Source: Roseateles aquatilis (GTDB taxonomy: Bacteria; Pseudomonadota; Gammaproteobacteria; Burkholderiales; Burkholderiaceae_C). Taken from it: a DNA stretch of 64,000 nt. The notes below the pieces were generated by a model, which saw only the letters and a program-made list of their open reading frames with translations, did not search any database and was not told the origin of the DNA. Shown piece by piece: positions 31,352 to 41,000 of this stretch. Numbering within the stretch: position 1 is the stretch's first letter; the number at the start of each line of letters is the position of its first letter. The position numbers and the translations under genes were made by a program. The stretch spans positions 62,001-126,000 of the forward strand of contig NZ_NIOF01000016.1 of NCBI RefSeq assembly GCF_002205645.1. Reading direction: 5' to 3'.

Positions 31352-32701
31352 TCAATGCCCGGCGTGCGCGCCGCCGGGTTCCGCCGCGTCGACCTTCACC
31401 GGAAACGGCGCCCGCCACGCCAGCACGATCGGCGGGATCGAGAACACCAGCACCCAGCCGAAGAAGCTCGCGTAATGCTGGCCGACACCCGCATAGAGCC
31501 AGCCGCTGACGCTGCCCGTGGCCCACTTGGTCAGCGCCATCACACCGGTGGCCATCGCGTAGTGCGTCATCTTGAAGGGCCCCGGCGCGACCTGCTGCAT
31601 CATGTACAGCATGTGGCCGACGGAGCCCATGCCGAAGCCGAATTTCTCCACCGCGACCACCGCGCCGATCAGCAGCAGGTTGTCCGGCAACGCGTGGCTC
31701 AGGTAGTAGTAGGTCAGGTGCGGCAGGTTGAGCGCGACGGCCAGCAGCAGGAACGAGCGCGTCAGCGTCATCCGCGCCACCAGGAAGCCGCCGAGGAAGG
31801 CCCCGGCGATGAACGCGATCGTGCCAGCCGTGCCGTAGATGTGCCCCAGCGCCGCGTTGTCCAGGCCGAGGCCGCCCGCGCTGCGCGGGTCGAGCAGGAA
31901 CAAGGGCCCGAACTTCTCGATGAAGCCCTCGCCGAAGCGATAGAAGAAGACGACGGCCAGCATCGTCCAGATGCGCGGCTTCTGGAACAGCGTCACCCAC
32001 GACGCGCGCAGCGCCACCATCGAGCTGCCCAGGTCGCGCCCGCGCACCGACGACGGCGCGCCGGTCGGCAGCACGCGCAGGTGCCACAGCCCGAAGGCGC
32101 CCATCATGAGCCCCGCGCCGAGCATTACCGCCATCCAGCAGCGCACCCAGTCCCACTGCAGCGTGGCGTGCATCCACCCCGTCAGCGACACCAGCAGCCC
32201 GGACGCGATCACCGCGCCGAGGTTCCAGCACATGCCCTGCACGCCGGCGTAGCGCGCTTGATCCGTGGGCGTCACCGTCGTCATGTAGACGCCGTCGGCC
32301 ACGATGTCCTGCGTCGCCGACGCGAAGCCGGTGATCCAGAAGAACGCCAGCGACGCGCGGAAGAAGCCCTCCAGCGGCAGGCAGAAGGCCACCGCGCCCA
32401 GCGACGCCATCATCAGGAACTGCATCGTGATGACCCACCAGCGCTTGGTCTTGTAGGGCTCCAGCAGCGGCGACCACAGCGGCTTGAGCACCCACGGCAG
32501 GTACATCTGCGAGGTGTAGAGCGCGATGTCCCCGTTGGACACGCCCAGGTTCTTGTAGAGGATCGCGGCCACCGCCCCGATCAGCACGTTGGGCAGGCCC
32601 ATCGCGAGGTACAGCGACGGCACCCAGGTCAGCGGATGGCGTTTCGACCGCGCGGGCGTCCGACCGTCGGCGACGACGGTCCCTGAAAGATCAGCATTCA
32701 T
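31352..32701 (-). CDS. MFS transporter, AmpG/PAT-like
   Basis: A 449-aa polytopic inner-membrane transporter with about 12 hydrophobic helices. The N-terminal pattern WVPSLYLAMGLPNVLIGAVAAILYKNLGVSNGDIALYTSQMYLPWVLKPLWSPLLE (given as landmarks, residues ~22-77) and ITGFASATQDIVADGVYM resemble the PAT/AmpG branch, which moves muropeptides or small solutes. The substrate is not determined. ATG 32701 has AGGAG upstream. The C-terminus ends in a His/Gly tail (GGAHAGH). It is monocistronic. Confidence 0.75.
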   Translation of the reverse strand: MNADLSGTVVADGRTPARSKRHPLTWVPSLYLAMGLPNVLIGAVAAILYKNLGVSNGDIALYTSQMYLPWVLKPLWSPLLEPYKTKRWWVITMQFLMMASLGAVAFCLPLEGFFRASLAFFWITGFASATQDIVADGVYMTTVTPTDQARYAGVQGMCWNLGAVIASGLLVSLTGWMHATLQWDWVRCWMAVMLGAGLMMGAFGLWHLRVLPTGAPSSVRGRDLGSSMVALRASWVTLFQKPRIWTMLAVVFFYRFGEGFIEKFGPLFLLDPRSAGGLGLDNAALGHIYGTAGTIAFIAGAFLGGFLVARMTLTRSFLLLAVALNLPHLTYYYLSHALPDNLLLIGAVVAVEKFGFGMGSVGHMLYMMQQVAPGPFKMTHYAMATGVMALTKWATGSVSGWLYAGVGQHYASFFGWVLVFSIPPIVLAWRAPFPVKVDAAEPGGAHAGH

Positions 32702-33173
32702 CGGAAGGCTCCTGGCGGGCCGCATATTTATCGTTAAATCACGCCGAGCGTGACGTGGAAGAACCGATGCCTCGTCCCGCTTGTCGGTGCCGACCATCGA
32801 TCGAGAGGATCGACGGCGCGGCGCGGAACCGGCCGCGCACGGAATGCCCGGCGCGACGGCCGCGAGCATAGGGCATCGCGGCGCGCTTGTCGTCTCGGGA
32901 CAAGCGAGCATGAGAGGCCGCCCGAGGTCCCGCGCCGCGCCACTTTCCGTCCCACTTTCCGCGCCACATTCAGCAACACATCAGCAACACATCAGCGACA
33001 TTCCGGCGACAGATCCCGGGCACTCCTGCCCTGGGGCGTCACCTGCATGACACCGCTACCGTGACGCATTTCGCGTCCTCGCCATTCGCGCTGTGACAGG
33101 GTGAAAAAAGCAAGGTTTCTGAAGGCCCGGACGCGCATCCTGCGGGCACCTCCCCAGCCCTACGGTCCGCGCC
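32702..33173. other. Intergenic region with short tandem repeats, between divergent transporter and chemoreceptor genes
   Basis: This 472-bp spacer contains a less GC-rich stretch near the transporter (TTTATCGTTAAATCACG, 32724-32740), which likely holds its promoter. It also has two exact 11-bp tandem copies of CAGCAACACAT (32971-32992) followed by a degenerate third. No gene, RNA or flagellar-type promoter was recognised before the chemoreceptor. Confidence 0.45.
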
Positions 33174-34733
33174 ATGTCCATGCTTCGCAACTTCCGTATC
33201 GGCAAGCGTCTCGCGCTCGCCTTCGCCACCGTCCTCGCCCTGCTCTGCTTCACCGCCTGGTTCGGCGTGGTGCAGTTGGCCCGGATCAACGACAACGTCC
33301 AGGATCTCAACGGCAATTGGCTGCCCAGCGTGGCCAAGCTGGCCGAGATGCAGAGCGCCGCCAACACCGTGCGGCGCACCTCGCTGCGTGGCGCGCTCGA
33401 AGCCGACGACGCGGGTCGCGCCAACATGGCGTCCCAGCACGACGCCGCGATGCGCGACTTCGACCGCGCCGCCAAGGAGTACGAGCCCAGCATCACCAGC
33501 GACACCGAGCGCGGTCTCTACGTCGCGATCCAGTCCGCGTGGAAGAACTTCTCGGACGCCGACGCGGAGCTCCAGCGCGCCATCAGCGGTGGCGACGCGC
33601 AGCACGAGGCCGCGCGCAAGCTGGCCACGGGCCGCTCCTCCGACCTCTTCACCACGATGTCCGCCGCCATCGACAAGGACGTCAAGTTCAACCGCGACGG
33701 CGGCGACCAGGCCGCGCACGACGCCGCCAACGCCTACAACTACGGCCTGCGCGTCAGCCTGGCCGCCGTCGCGATCGCCCTGGCCATCGGCATCGTGCTG
33801 GCCTGGCAGGTCACGCGCTCCATCACCGAGCCGATCGCGCAGGCCGTCTCGGCCAGCGAGGAAGTCGCCGGCGGGAATCTGACGCTGGACATCCGCGCCG
33901 AGGGCCGCGACGAGCCGGCCGAGCTGCTGCGCTCGATGGCGCACATGGTCGCGCAGCTTGGCACGCTGGTCGGTCAGGTGCGCGACAGCAGCGAGAGCAT
34001 CGCCACCGGCTCCAAGGAAATCGCCCAAGGCAACGCCGACCTCAGCCAGCGCACGGAAAGCCAGGCCAGCAGCCTGCAGGAAACGGCCGCGTCGATGGAA
34101 CAACTGACCAGCTCGGTGGCGCAGAACGCCGCCTCGGCGGGCCAGGCCAGCCGCATGGCGGCGGACGCCTCCGGCGCCGCCAGCGAAGGCGGCCAGGCCG
34201 TCGGCGAGCTGGTGCAGACCATGCACGGCATCAGCGAATCCTCGCGCCGCATCGAGGACATCATCGGCGTCATCGACGCGATTGCCTTCCAGACCAACAT
34301 CCTGGCGCTCAACGCCGCCGTCGAGGCGGCCCGGGCCGGCGAGCAGGGCCGCGGCTTCGCGGTGGTGGCCTCCGAGGTGCGGGCGCTGGCGCAGCGCTCG
34401 GCCGGCGCGGCCAAGGAGATCAAGGGCCTGATCCAGGCCAGCGCGCAACGCGTGGACACCGGGGCCAAGCAGGCGCAGGGCGCCGGCGAGGTGATGCGCC
34501 GCGTGGTCGAGCAGGTCGGCCATGTCGACGCGCTGATCCGCGAGATCTCCGCCGCCACGCAAGAGCAGAACGGCGGCATCCAGCAGGTCGGCAGCGCGGT
34601 CACGCAGCTCGACCAGGTGACGCAGCAGAACGCGGCGCTGGTCGAGGAAAGCGCCGCCGCGGCCGAAAGCCTCAACGGCCAGGCCCAGCAGCTGGCGCAA
34701 CTGGTGAGCCAGTTCCGCCTGCGCGGGGCCTGA
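33174..34733 (+). CDS. Methyl-accepting chemotaxis protein with four-helix-bundle sensor
   Basis: A 519-aa transmembrane chemoreceptor. TM1 is at about 11-32, a periplasmic 4HB_MCP-type helical sensor at 33-190, TM2 at 191-213, then HAMP. The cytoplasmic coiled coil has the conserved hairpin tip [23 protein letters not shown] and methylation helices ([19 protein letters not shown]-like). No C-terminal CheB/R-binding pentapeptide is present (it ends FRLRGA). ATG 33174; ATG 33180 is an alternative. No other chemotaxis genes are nearby. The ligand is unknown. Confidence 0.92.
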   Translation: MSMLRNFRIGKRLALAFATVLALLCFTAWFGVVQLARINDNVQDLNGNWLPSVAKLAEMQSAANTVRRTSLRGALEADDAGRANMASQHDAAMRDFDRAAKEYEPSITSDTERGLYVAIQSAWKNFSDADAELQRAISGGDAQHEAARKLATGRSSDLFTTMSAAIDKDVKFNRDGGDQAAHDAANAYNYGLRVSLAAVAIALAIGIVLAWQVTRSITEPIAQAVSASEEVAGGNLTLDIRAEGRDEPAELLRSMAHMVAQLGTLVGQVRDSSESIATGSKEIAQGNADLSQRTESQASSLQETAASMEQLTSSVAQNAASAGQASRMAADASGAASEGGQAVGELVQTMHGISESSRRIEDIIGVIDAIAFQTNILALNAAVEAARAGEQGRGFAVVASEVRALAQRSAGAAKEIKGLIQASAQRVDTGAKQAQGAGEVMRRVVEQVGHVDALIREISAATQEQNGGIQQVGSAVTQLDQVTQQNAALVEESAAAAESLNGQAQQLAQLVSQFRLRGA

Positions 34734-34792
34734 ACGGGCCCCTCCCCGGCCGACCTCGATTACCTAAGTCACGAGGTCCCGGGGCGCCCGCT

Positions 34793-34825
34793 GGCTATCC
34801 TTTCTTCCGGTCAAGAAGGATAGCC
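34793..34825 (+). promoter_or_regulatory. Hairpin that sequesters the tssJ ribosome-binding site
   Basis: Left arm GGCTATCCTTTCTT (34793-34806) pairs with AAGAAGGATAGCC (34813-34825) with one bulged T and a 6-nt loop. The Shine-Dalgarno AGAAGGA (34814-34820) lies wholly in the right arm, 7 nt before the tssJ ATG. Folding would block translation of the first T6SS gene. It could alternatively be a leftover terminator of the chemoreceptor gene, but no U-tract follows. Confidence 0.65.
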
Positions 34826-34827
34826 AG

Positions 34828-35352
34828 ATGCCCACGCCGCGTTCCGGATTCATTCGATCATCGAGGAGGGCCGCCGCGGCGGTGCTCGGCGCCGCCGCCT
34901 TGCTGGCCCTGGGCGCCTGCTCCTCGGTCTCCAGCCTCAACCCGTTCTCCAGCTCGCCCAAGCCGACGGTCGTCAACGGCAGTGTCACCGCGTCCGCGCA
35001 GGTGAACCCCAGCGTCACCAGGCGGCCCTCCCCGCTGCTGGTGCGCGTCTATGAGCTGAAGTCGGCCAACGCCTTCAACTCGGCCGACTTCATCAGCCTG
35101 TACCAGAAGGACCAAGCCGAGCTCGGCGCCGAGATGGTCGCCCGCGAGGAGATGACGCTGCAGCCCGGCGAGTCCCGCCCGCTGCGTCGCACGCTCGCGC
35201 CGGAGACGCGCTTCATCGCCGTCTTCGCCGCCTACCGCGATCTGGAGAACGCCCGCTGGCGCACCGTGGTGCCGGTCAACGTCGGCAAGAAGCAGGAGAT
35301 CGTCATCCAGGCCGACGAGCTCTCGGTCAGCGCGACGGTCAAGCAGCCGTGA
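34828..35352 (+). CDS. tssJ: T6SS outer-membrane lipoprotein TssJ
   Basis: Outer-membrane lipoprotein that anchors the TssJLM trans-envelope complex. The 174-aa product has a lipoprotein signal with lipobox LGAC (Cys31). The transthyretin-like fold has landmarks RPSPLLVRVYELKSANAFNSADF and LGAEMVAREEMTLQPGES, then TRFIAVFAAYRDLENARWR. It is the first gene of tssJ-tssK-tssL-tssM-tagF and overlaps tssK by GTGA. Its ribosome site is inside a stable hairpin, suggesting control of the whole coupled operon. Confidence 0.93.
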   Translation: MPTPRSGFIRSSRRAAAAVLGAAALLALGACSSVSSLNPFSSSPKPTVVNGSVTASAQVNPSVTRRPSPLLVRVYELKSANAFNSADFISLYQKDQAELGAEMVAREEMTLQPGESRPLRRTLAPETRFIAVFAAYRDLENARWRTVVPVNVGKKQEIVIQADELSVSATVKQP

Positions 35353-36683
35353 GCTGGCACAGCAAGGTCGTCTGGACGCAGGGCATGTTCCTGCTGCCGC
35401 ACCATTTCCAGCAGGAGACGCGTTACCTGGAGCACCTCGTCGACAGCCGCGCCCGCGCGCTGGCGCCGCACGGCTGGGGCTTCACCGAGCTGGTGCTGGA
35501 CGAGGCGCTGCTGAGCGTCGGCCGCGTCGGCATCGTGCGCGCGAGCGGCATCCTGCCCGACGGCACGCCCTTCCAGATCCCGCAGGCCGACGCCGCGCTC
35601 GCGCCGCTGGAAGTGCCGGCCGACCTCAAGGGCGACCTGATCGTGCTGGCCGCGCCGATCGCGCGCCCCGGCACCGACCAGGTCGCGTTCAACGGCCACG
35701 ATGCCGGCGAGCTGCACCGCTATCACGTCGTCGACCAGGACCTGCGCGACCTCACCAGCGCCGGCGACGAGCCCGAGCCCGTGCAGACCGGCGCCCTGAC
35801 GCTGCGCCTGCTGCCGGCGCGCGAGCTCAACGATGCCTACGCGTCGCTGGGCGTGGCGCGCGTCGCCGAGCGCCGCGCCGACCAGCAAGTCGTGCTGGAC
35901 CGCGGCTACATCCCGCCGCAAAGCCGCATCGACGCCAGCGGCCATCTGTCCGCGATGGCCGCGCTGCTGCACGGCCTGGTGCGCCAACGCGCGCAGCTGC
36001 TGTCGTCGCGCATGGGGCAACTGGGCAACGGCGTGTCCGAACTGGCCGACTTCCTGATGCTGCAGGCGCTGAACCGCGCCGATCCGCTGTTCCGCCAGCA
36101 TGCCGCGTCCCCGCACATCCATCCGGAGCTGCTGCACCGCGACTGCCTGCAACTGGCCGGCGACCTGGCGACCTTCGTCAGCGACACCCGCCTGGCCACC
36201 GAGTACCCGCTGTATCGCCACGACGACCTGCGCGGCAGCTTCGCGCCCTTGCTGGACGACCTGCGCCGCATGCTGTCCGTGGTGCTGGAGCGCAACGCGC
36301 TGCAGATCGACCTGATCGAGCGCAGCCACGGCGTGCGCACGGCCGTCGTGCCGGACGGCGACCTGCTGCGCAGCGCGAGCTTCGTCATCGCGGTCAACGC
36401 GCAGGTCGCGGCGGACCAGTTGCGGCAGCGCTTCCCGGCGCAGTCCAAGCTCGGCCCGGTGGACCGCATCCGCGACCTGGTGAACCTGCAGCTGCCCGGC
36501 ATCAGCCTGCGCCCGCTGCCGGTGGCGCCGCGCCAGTTGCCCTTCCACGCGGGCTTCCATTACTTCGAGCTGGACCGGGGCGGCGAGCTCTGGAAACAAC
36601 TGGAGCGCAACGGCAGCCTGGCGCTGCACGTGGCCGGCGACTTCCCCGGACTGGAGCTGGAACTGTGGGCGATCCGGCAATAG
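35349..36683 (+). CDS. tssK: T6SS baseplate-membrane complex linker TssK
   Basis: A trimeric cytoplasmic adaptor connecting the baseplate to TssLM, 444 aa, full length. The start is GTG 35349 overlapping tssJ. The N-terminus SWHSKVVWTQGMFLLPHHFQQETRYLE is diagnostic. The shoulder, head and neck regions follow (LMLQALNRADPLFRQHAASP; LYRHDDLRGSFAPLLDDLRRML; FHYFELDRGGELWKQLE). It is separated from tssL by 71 nt. Confidence 0.95.
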   Translation: MSWHSKVVWTQGMFLLPHHFQQETRYLEHLVDSRARALAPHGWGFTELVLDEALLSVGRVGIVRASGILPDGTPFQIPQADAALAPLEVPADLKGDLIVLAAPIARPGTDQVAFNGHDAGELHRYHVVDQDLRDLTSAGDEPEPVQTGALTLRLLPARELNDAYASLGVARVAERRADQQVVLDRGYIPPQSRIDASGHLSAMAALLHGLVRQRAQLLSSRMGQLGNGVSELADFLMLQALNRADPLFRQHAASPHIHPELLHRDCLQLAGDLATFVSDTRLATEYPLYRHDDLRGSFAPLLDDLRRMLSVVLERNALQIDLIERSHGVRTAVVPDGDLLRSASFVIAVNAQVAADQLRQRFPAQSKLGPVDRIRDLVNLQLPGISLRPLPVAPRQLPFHAGFHYFELDRGGELWKQLERNGSLALHVAGDFPGLELELWAIRQ

Positions 36684-36754
36684 CCGCCCACGGCCGTCGC
36701 GGTGTCGTCCCCGCTTCCTTCCTCGATTCACGACAGTAACCTCCGGGAGCCGGC

Positions 36755-38077
36755 ATGGACCCCTCGGCGCTCAACGATCCGTTCGCAGGCTTCGACGATC
36801 AGCGCACCTTCATCAAGCCCCGTCCCGGCGGCGCACCCGCGCCGCGCGGCGCCTCCCCGTCGCCGGACTCGTTGCCGCCGGAGGCCGGCCAGCCCGCGCC
36901 CGGCCTGAACCCGCTGCTGTCGCTGGCCAATCCGCTGCTGCTGCTGGTGCCGCAGCTGCGCGCCACGCGCCGCGTCGACGACGTGGCCGCGCTGCGCAAC
37001 AACCTGGCGCAGGGCGTGCGCGACTTCGCCGCGCGCGCGGCCGCCGCCGGCATTCCGCCCGAGCGCGTGATGGCCACGCGCTACGTGCTCTGCACCATGA
37101 TCGACGAGGCCGCCGCCGACACGCCCTGGGGCGGCTCCGGCGTGTGGGCCCGGCACAGCCTGCTGTCGATGTTCCACAACGAGACCTGGGGCGGCGAGAA
37201 GGTCTTCCAGTTGATGGCCCGGCTGGCCGAGAAGCCGGACGCCAACCGCGACCTGCTGGAGTTGATCTACGCCGCGCTGACGCTGGGTTTCGCCGGGCGC
37301 TACCGCGTCATCGACAACGGCCACGCACAGCTGGAGGCGGTGCGCGACCGCCTCGCGCAGATCCTCAAGCAGCAGCGCGGCGACTATCCGGCCGCGCTGG
37401 CGCAGCACTGGCAGGTCGAGGCGACGCCGCAGCGCCGCCACATCGGCTGGTTGCCGCTGGCCGCCGCCGCCGCGCTGACGACGTTGCTGCTGGTGGCCGC
37501 CTACCTGTTCTTCACGCTGTCGCTGGCGGAGCGCTCCGATCCGGTCTTCGGCCAGATCCAGTCGCTGCGGCTGTCGCCGCCGGTGGTGGCGCCGCCGCCC
37601 CCGCCGGCCAAGCCGCGGCTGGCGCAGTTCCTGCAGTCCGACATCAAGGGCGGCCTGGTCGCGGTGCGTGACGAGGTCGACCGCAGCGTCGTCACGATCC
37701 GCGGCGACGGCGTCTTCCCGCTGGGCAGCGCCACGCTGATGCCGGAGCGCGAGGCGCTGATGACCCGCATCGCCGACGCGCTGGCGCAGGTCCAGGGCAC
37801 GATCCTGGTGACCGGCCACAGCGACAACACGCCGATGCGCACGCCACGATTCCCGTCCAACTGGCACCTGTCGGAGGAGCGCGCCAACACCGTGCGCGAG
37901 CTGCTGGTGGCGCATCGCGTCGCGCCCGAGCGCATTCGCGCCGAGGGCCGCGCCGACGCCGAGCCGCTGGTGCCCAACGACTCGCCGGCCAACCGCGCGC
38001 TGAACCGGCGCGTCGAAATCAGTCTGATGATCAACGGCCGCGTCCCCGAGGCGCCGGCGCGCGGAGCTTCCCGATGA
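36755..38077 (+). CDS. tssL: T6SS inner-membrane protein TssL (DotU) with C-terminal OmpA-like domain
   Basis: A 440-aa extended TssL. After a Pro-rich N-terminal segment (1-60) comes the DotU cytoplasmic domain (NPLLSLANPLLLLVPQLRATR; TMIDEAAADTPWGGSGVWARHSLLSMFHNETWGGEKVF as landmarks). A single TM helix lies at about 232-257. The periplasmic OmpA/MotB domain (VTGHSDNTPMRTPRFPSNWHLSEERA; NRALNRRVEISLMI) can bind peptidoglycan and anchor the complex. It overlaps tssM by ATGA. Confidence 0.95.
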   Translation: MDPSALNDPFAGFDDQRTFIKPRPGGAPAPRGASPSPDSLPPEAGQPAPGLNPLLSLANPLLLLVPQLRATRRVDDVAALRNNLAQGVRDFAARAAAAGIPPERVMATRYVLCTMIDEAAADTPWGGSGVWARHSLLSMFHNETWGGEKVFQLMARLAEKPDANRDLLELIYAALTLGFAGRYRVIDNGHAQLEAVRDRLAQILKQQRGDYPAALAQHWQVEATPQRRHIGWLPLAAAAALTTLLLVAAYLFFTLSLAERSDPVFGQIQSLRLSPPVVAPPPPPAKPRLAQFLQSDIKGGLVAVRDEVDRSVVTIRGDGVFPLGSATLMPEREALMTRIADALAQVQGTILVTGHSDNTPMRTPRFPSNWHLSEERANTVRELLVAHRVAPERIRAEGRADAEPLVPNDSPANRALNRRVEISLMINGRVPEAPARGASR

Positions 38078-41000
38078 AACGCTTCCTGGGCTGGATCTTC
38101 AACCGCTGGGTGTTGCTGGCGGTGCTGCTGCTGGCGGTGGCGCTGGTGATCTGGATCATCGGGCCGCTGGTGGCGATCGGCGAGCTGCGTCCGCTGGAGA
38201 GCGAAGGCTCGCGCTGGCTCACGATCGGCCTCATCGTCCTGCTGGTGGCGGGCGTGATCGCGTGGAATCGCTGGCGCGCCAAACGCGGCAACACCGCCGT
38301 CGTCAATCAGCTGCTCCAGCAGCCCGCGGCCGACGTGCCCGAGCGCGACAGCCCCGACATGCTCGCCGTGCGCGAGCGCTTCCGGCAGGCGCTGCAGACG
38401 CTGCAGCGCTCTCGCTTCGGCGCCGAGGGCTCCTCGGGTTTCGGCGCGCGGCTGCGCTCGCGCTTCGGCGGGCGCTATCTCTACGAGCTGCCCTGGTACC
38501 TGATCATCGGCGCGCCCGGCTCCGGCAAGACGACGGCGCTGCGGCACAGCGGCCTGAACTTCCCGCTCGCGGAGCAGATGGGCGAGCACGCCATCCGCGG
38601 CGTCGGCGGCACGCGTCATTGCGACTGGTGGTTCACCGATCGCGCCGTGCTGATCGACACCGCCGGCCGGTTCACCACGCAGGACAGCGATCCGGACAAC
38701 GACAAGGCCACCTGGAGCGGCTTCCTGCAGATGCTGCGCCGCTCGCGCCCGCGCCAGCCGATCAACGGCGCGCTGGTGACGGTGTCGGTCACCGACCTGC
38801 TGGCGCGCAGCCCGGCGGAGCGCGCGCAGCACGCCGCCACCGTGCGCGCCCGCGTGCAGGAGCTGCAGAAGGACCTGGACATCAGCTTCCCGATCTATCT
38901 GCTGGTCACCAAGGCCGACCTGCTGGCCGGCTTCATGGACTACTTCGCGACGCTGGACAAGGACCAGCGCGCGGCGCCGTGGGGCTTCACCTTCCCGCGT
39001 CAGAGCGCCTCGCCGCTGGCGGGCTTCGGCGCGGAGTTCGACGCGCTGGAGCAGCGCCTGCAGGACGGCCTGATCGACCGGCTGCAAGCCGAGCGCGACC
39101 CGCAGCGGCGTGCCCGCATCTACGGCTTCCCGGCGCAATTCGCCAGCCTGCGCGGCCTGCTGGCGGAGTTCGCCGAGGGCGTCTTCGCGCCCTCTCCCTA
39201 CGAGGCGCAACCGCCGCTGCGCGGCGTCTACTTCGTCAGCGGCACACAGGAGGGCACGCCGATCGACCGCGTGCTGGGCTCGGTCGCGCGCAGCTATCAG
39301 CTGGAGAACGCGGTGCAGGCGCCCAACCAGGCCAGCGGACGCAGCTACTTCCTCAACCGGCTGCTGGGCGAGGTCGTCTTCGCCGAGGCCGGCCTGGGCG
39401 GCACGCACCGCGGCTGGGAGCGGCGTCGCAACGCGATGGCGCTGACAGGTTACGCGGTGGTGGCGCTCGCGGGCGTCGGCCTGATCAGCGCGTGGACGAT
39501 CAGCTACCTCAACAACCGGCGCTACGTCGACGAGGTCTCGGCCCGCGCCGACCAGGTGCGCCAGTTGCTGCAGGCCACGCCCAACCGCGCCACCGCCGAT
39601 CTGCTGCCCATCCTGCCGGCGCTGGAGGCCACCCGCGCGCTGGCGGCGGTGGACGACAACGTGCCGTGGTCCAGGCGGATGGGGCTGTTCCAGGGCAACA
39701 AGCTCGACAGCGCCGCGCGCGCCGCGTACCAGCGCATGCTCGGCGACGCGGTGCTGCCGCGGCTGACGCTGCGCATCGAGGAGCAGTTGCGCCAGGGCGC
39801 CGCGACGCCGGAGACGCTGTACGAGGCGCTCAAGGCCTACGTGATGCTGCACGACACGGCCCACTTCGACGCGCAGGCGCTGAAGCAGCACATCGAGACC
39901 GACTGGTTGACGACGCGCCGCGAGCTGACGCCGGACCAGCGCGCCCAGCTCGGCGCGCACCTGGACGCGCTGCTGTCGCAGGGCGGCATCGCGTCGCCGC
40001 TGCCGGAAGACACCTCGCTGCTGAAGGCCACGCGCACGCAGCTGGCCACGCTGGCGCTGCCGCAGCGGGTCTACAACCGGCTGCGGGCGCAGGGCCTGGG
40101 GCGCGAGTTCCCCGACTTCACCGTCGCGCGCGCCGCCGGCCACAACGCCGCGCTGGTCTTCACCCGCGTGAACGGCGCGCCGCTGACGCAGGGCGTGCCC
40201 GGGCTCTACACCCGCGACGCCTACCTGCGCGGCTTCCAGCCCCGGGTCGGCCAGGTGGCGGACGAACTGGCCGCCGAGCAGCCCTGGGTGCTGGGCGTGC
40301 CGGACGCGCCCAAGGACGCCGCCGCGATGGTGCGCGCCAACGCGCCGCTGGTGGACGAGGTGCGGCGGCTCTACCTGAACGACTACGCCTCCAGCTGGGA
40401 GACCTTCCTGGCCGACGTGCGCCTGCTACCGATGGCGACGGTGCCGCAGTCGGTGGAACGCTCGCGGCTGCTGTCCGCCCCGGACAACCCGCTGGTGCCT
40501 TTCCTGCGTGCGGCGTCCAGGGAAACGACGCTGACCCAGCCCGGCAACGCGATCGAGAACGCCGAGCGCCGCGCCGCCGACCTGGTGCAGCAATCACGCG
40601 AGAAGATCGCCGGCATGTTTTCGGGCAAGCCCGGCCAGCCGGGTCAGCCCGGCCTGTCGGGGACCGACCCGAACGCGCCGCGCATCGAAAACATCGTCGA
40701 CGACCGCTTCGCCAGCCTGCGGCTGATGGTGACCGCGCCGCCCGGCGGCGGCAAGGCGCCGCTGGACGACACCATCGGCCTGATCGCCGAGGCCAACCTG
40801 ATGCTGACCGCCGCCGACTCGGCCCTCAAGGGCGGCAGCGCGCCGCCGCCGTCGCCGGTGCCCAACCGCCTCAAGGCCGAGGCCGCGCGCATGCCGCAGC
40901 CGCTGCGCGCGATGCTCGACGAGCTGGGCACCAGCAGCGCCCGCGTCTCGCAGGGCGCGATGCGGCAGAACCTGGGCATGGAGGTGCGATCGCAGGTGGG

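Noticed and set aside
31352-32701. Reading the MFS protein as a metal exporter because of neighbouring czcE
   Set aside because: Sequence resembles the AmpG/PAT branch and it has its own promoter region; the His-rich tail is only a few residues.
32971-33001. Short tandem repeats resembling a CRISPR remnant
   Set aside because: Units are 11 bp, contiguous and without spacers; no cas genes are present.
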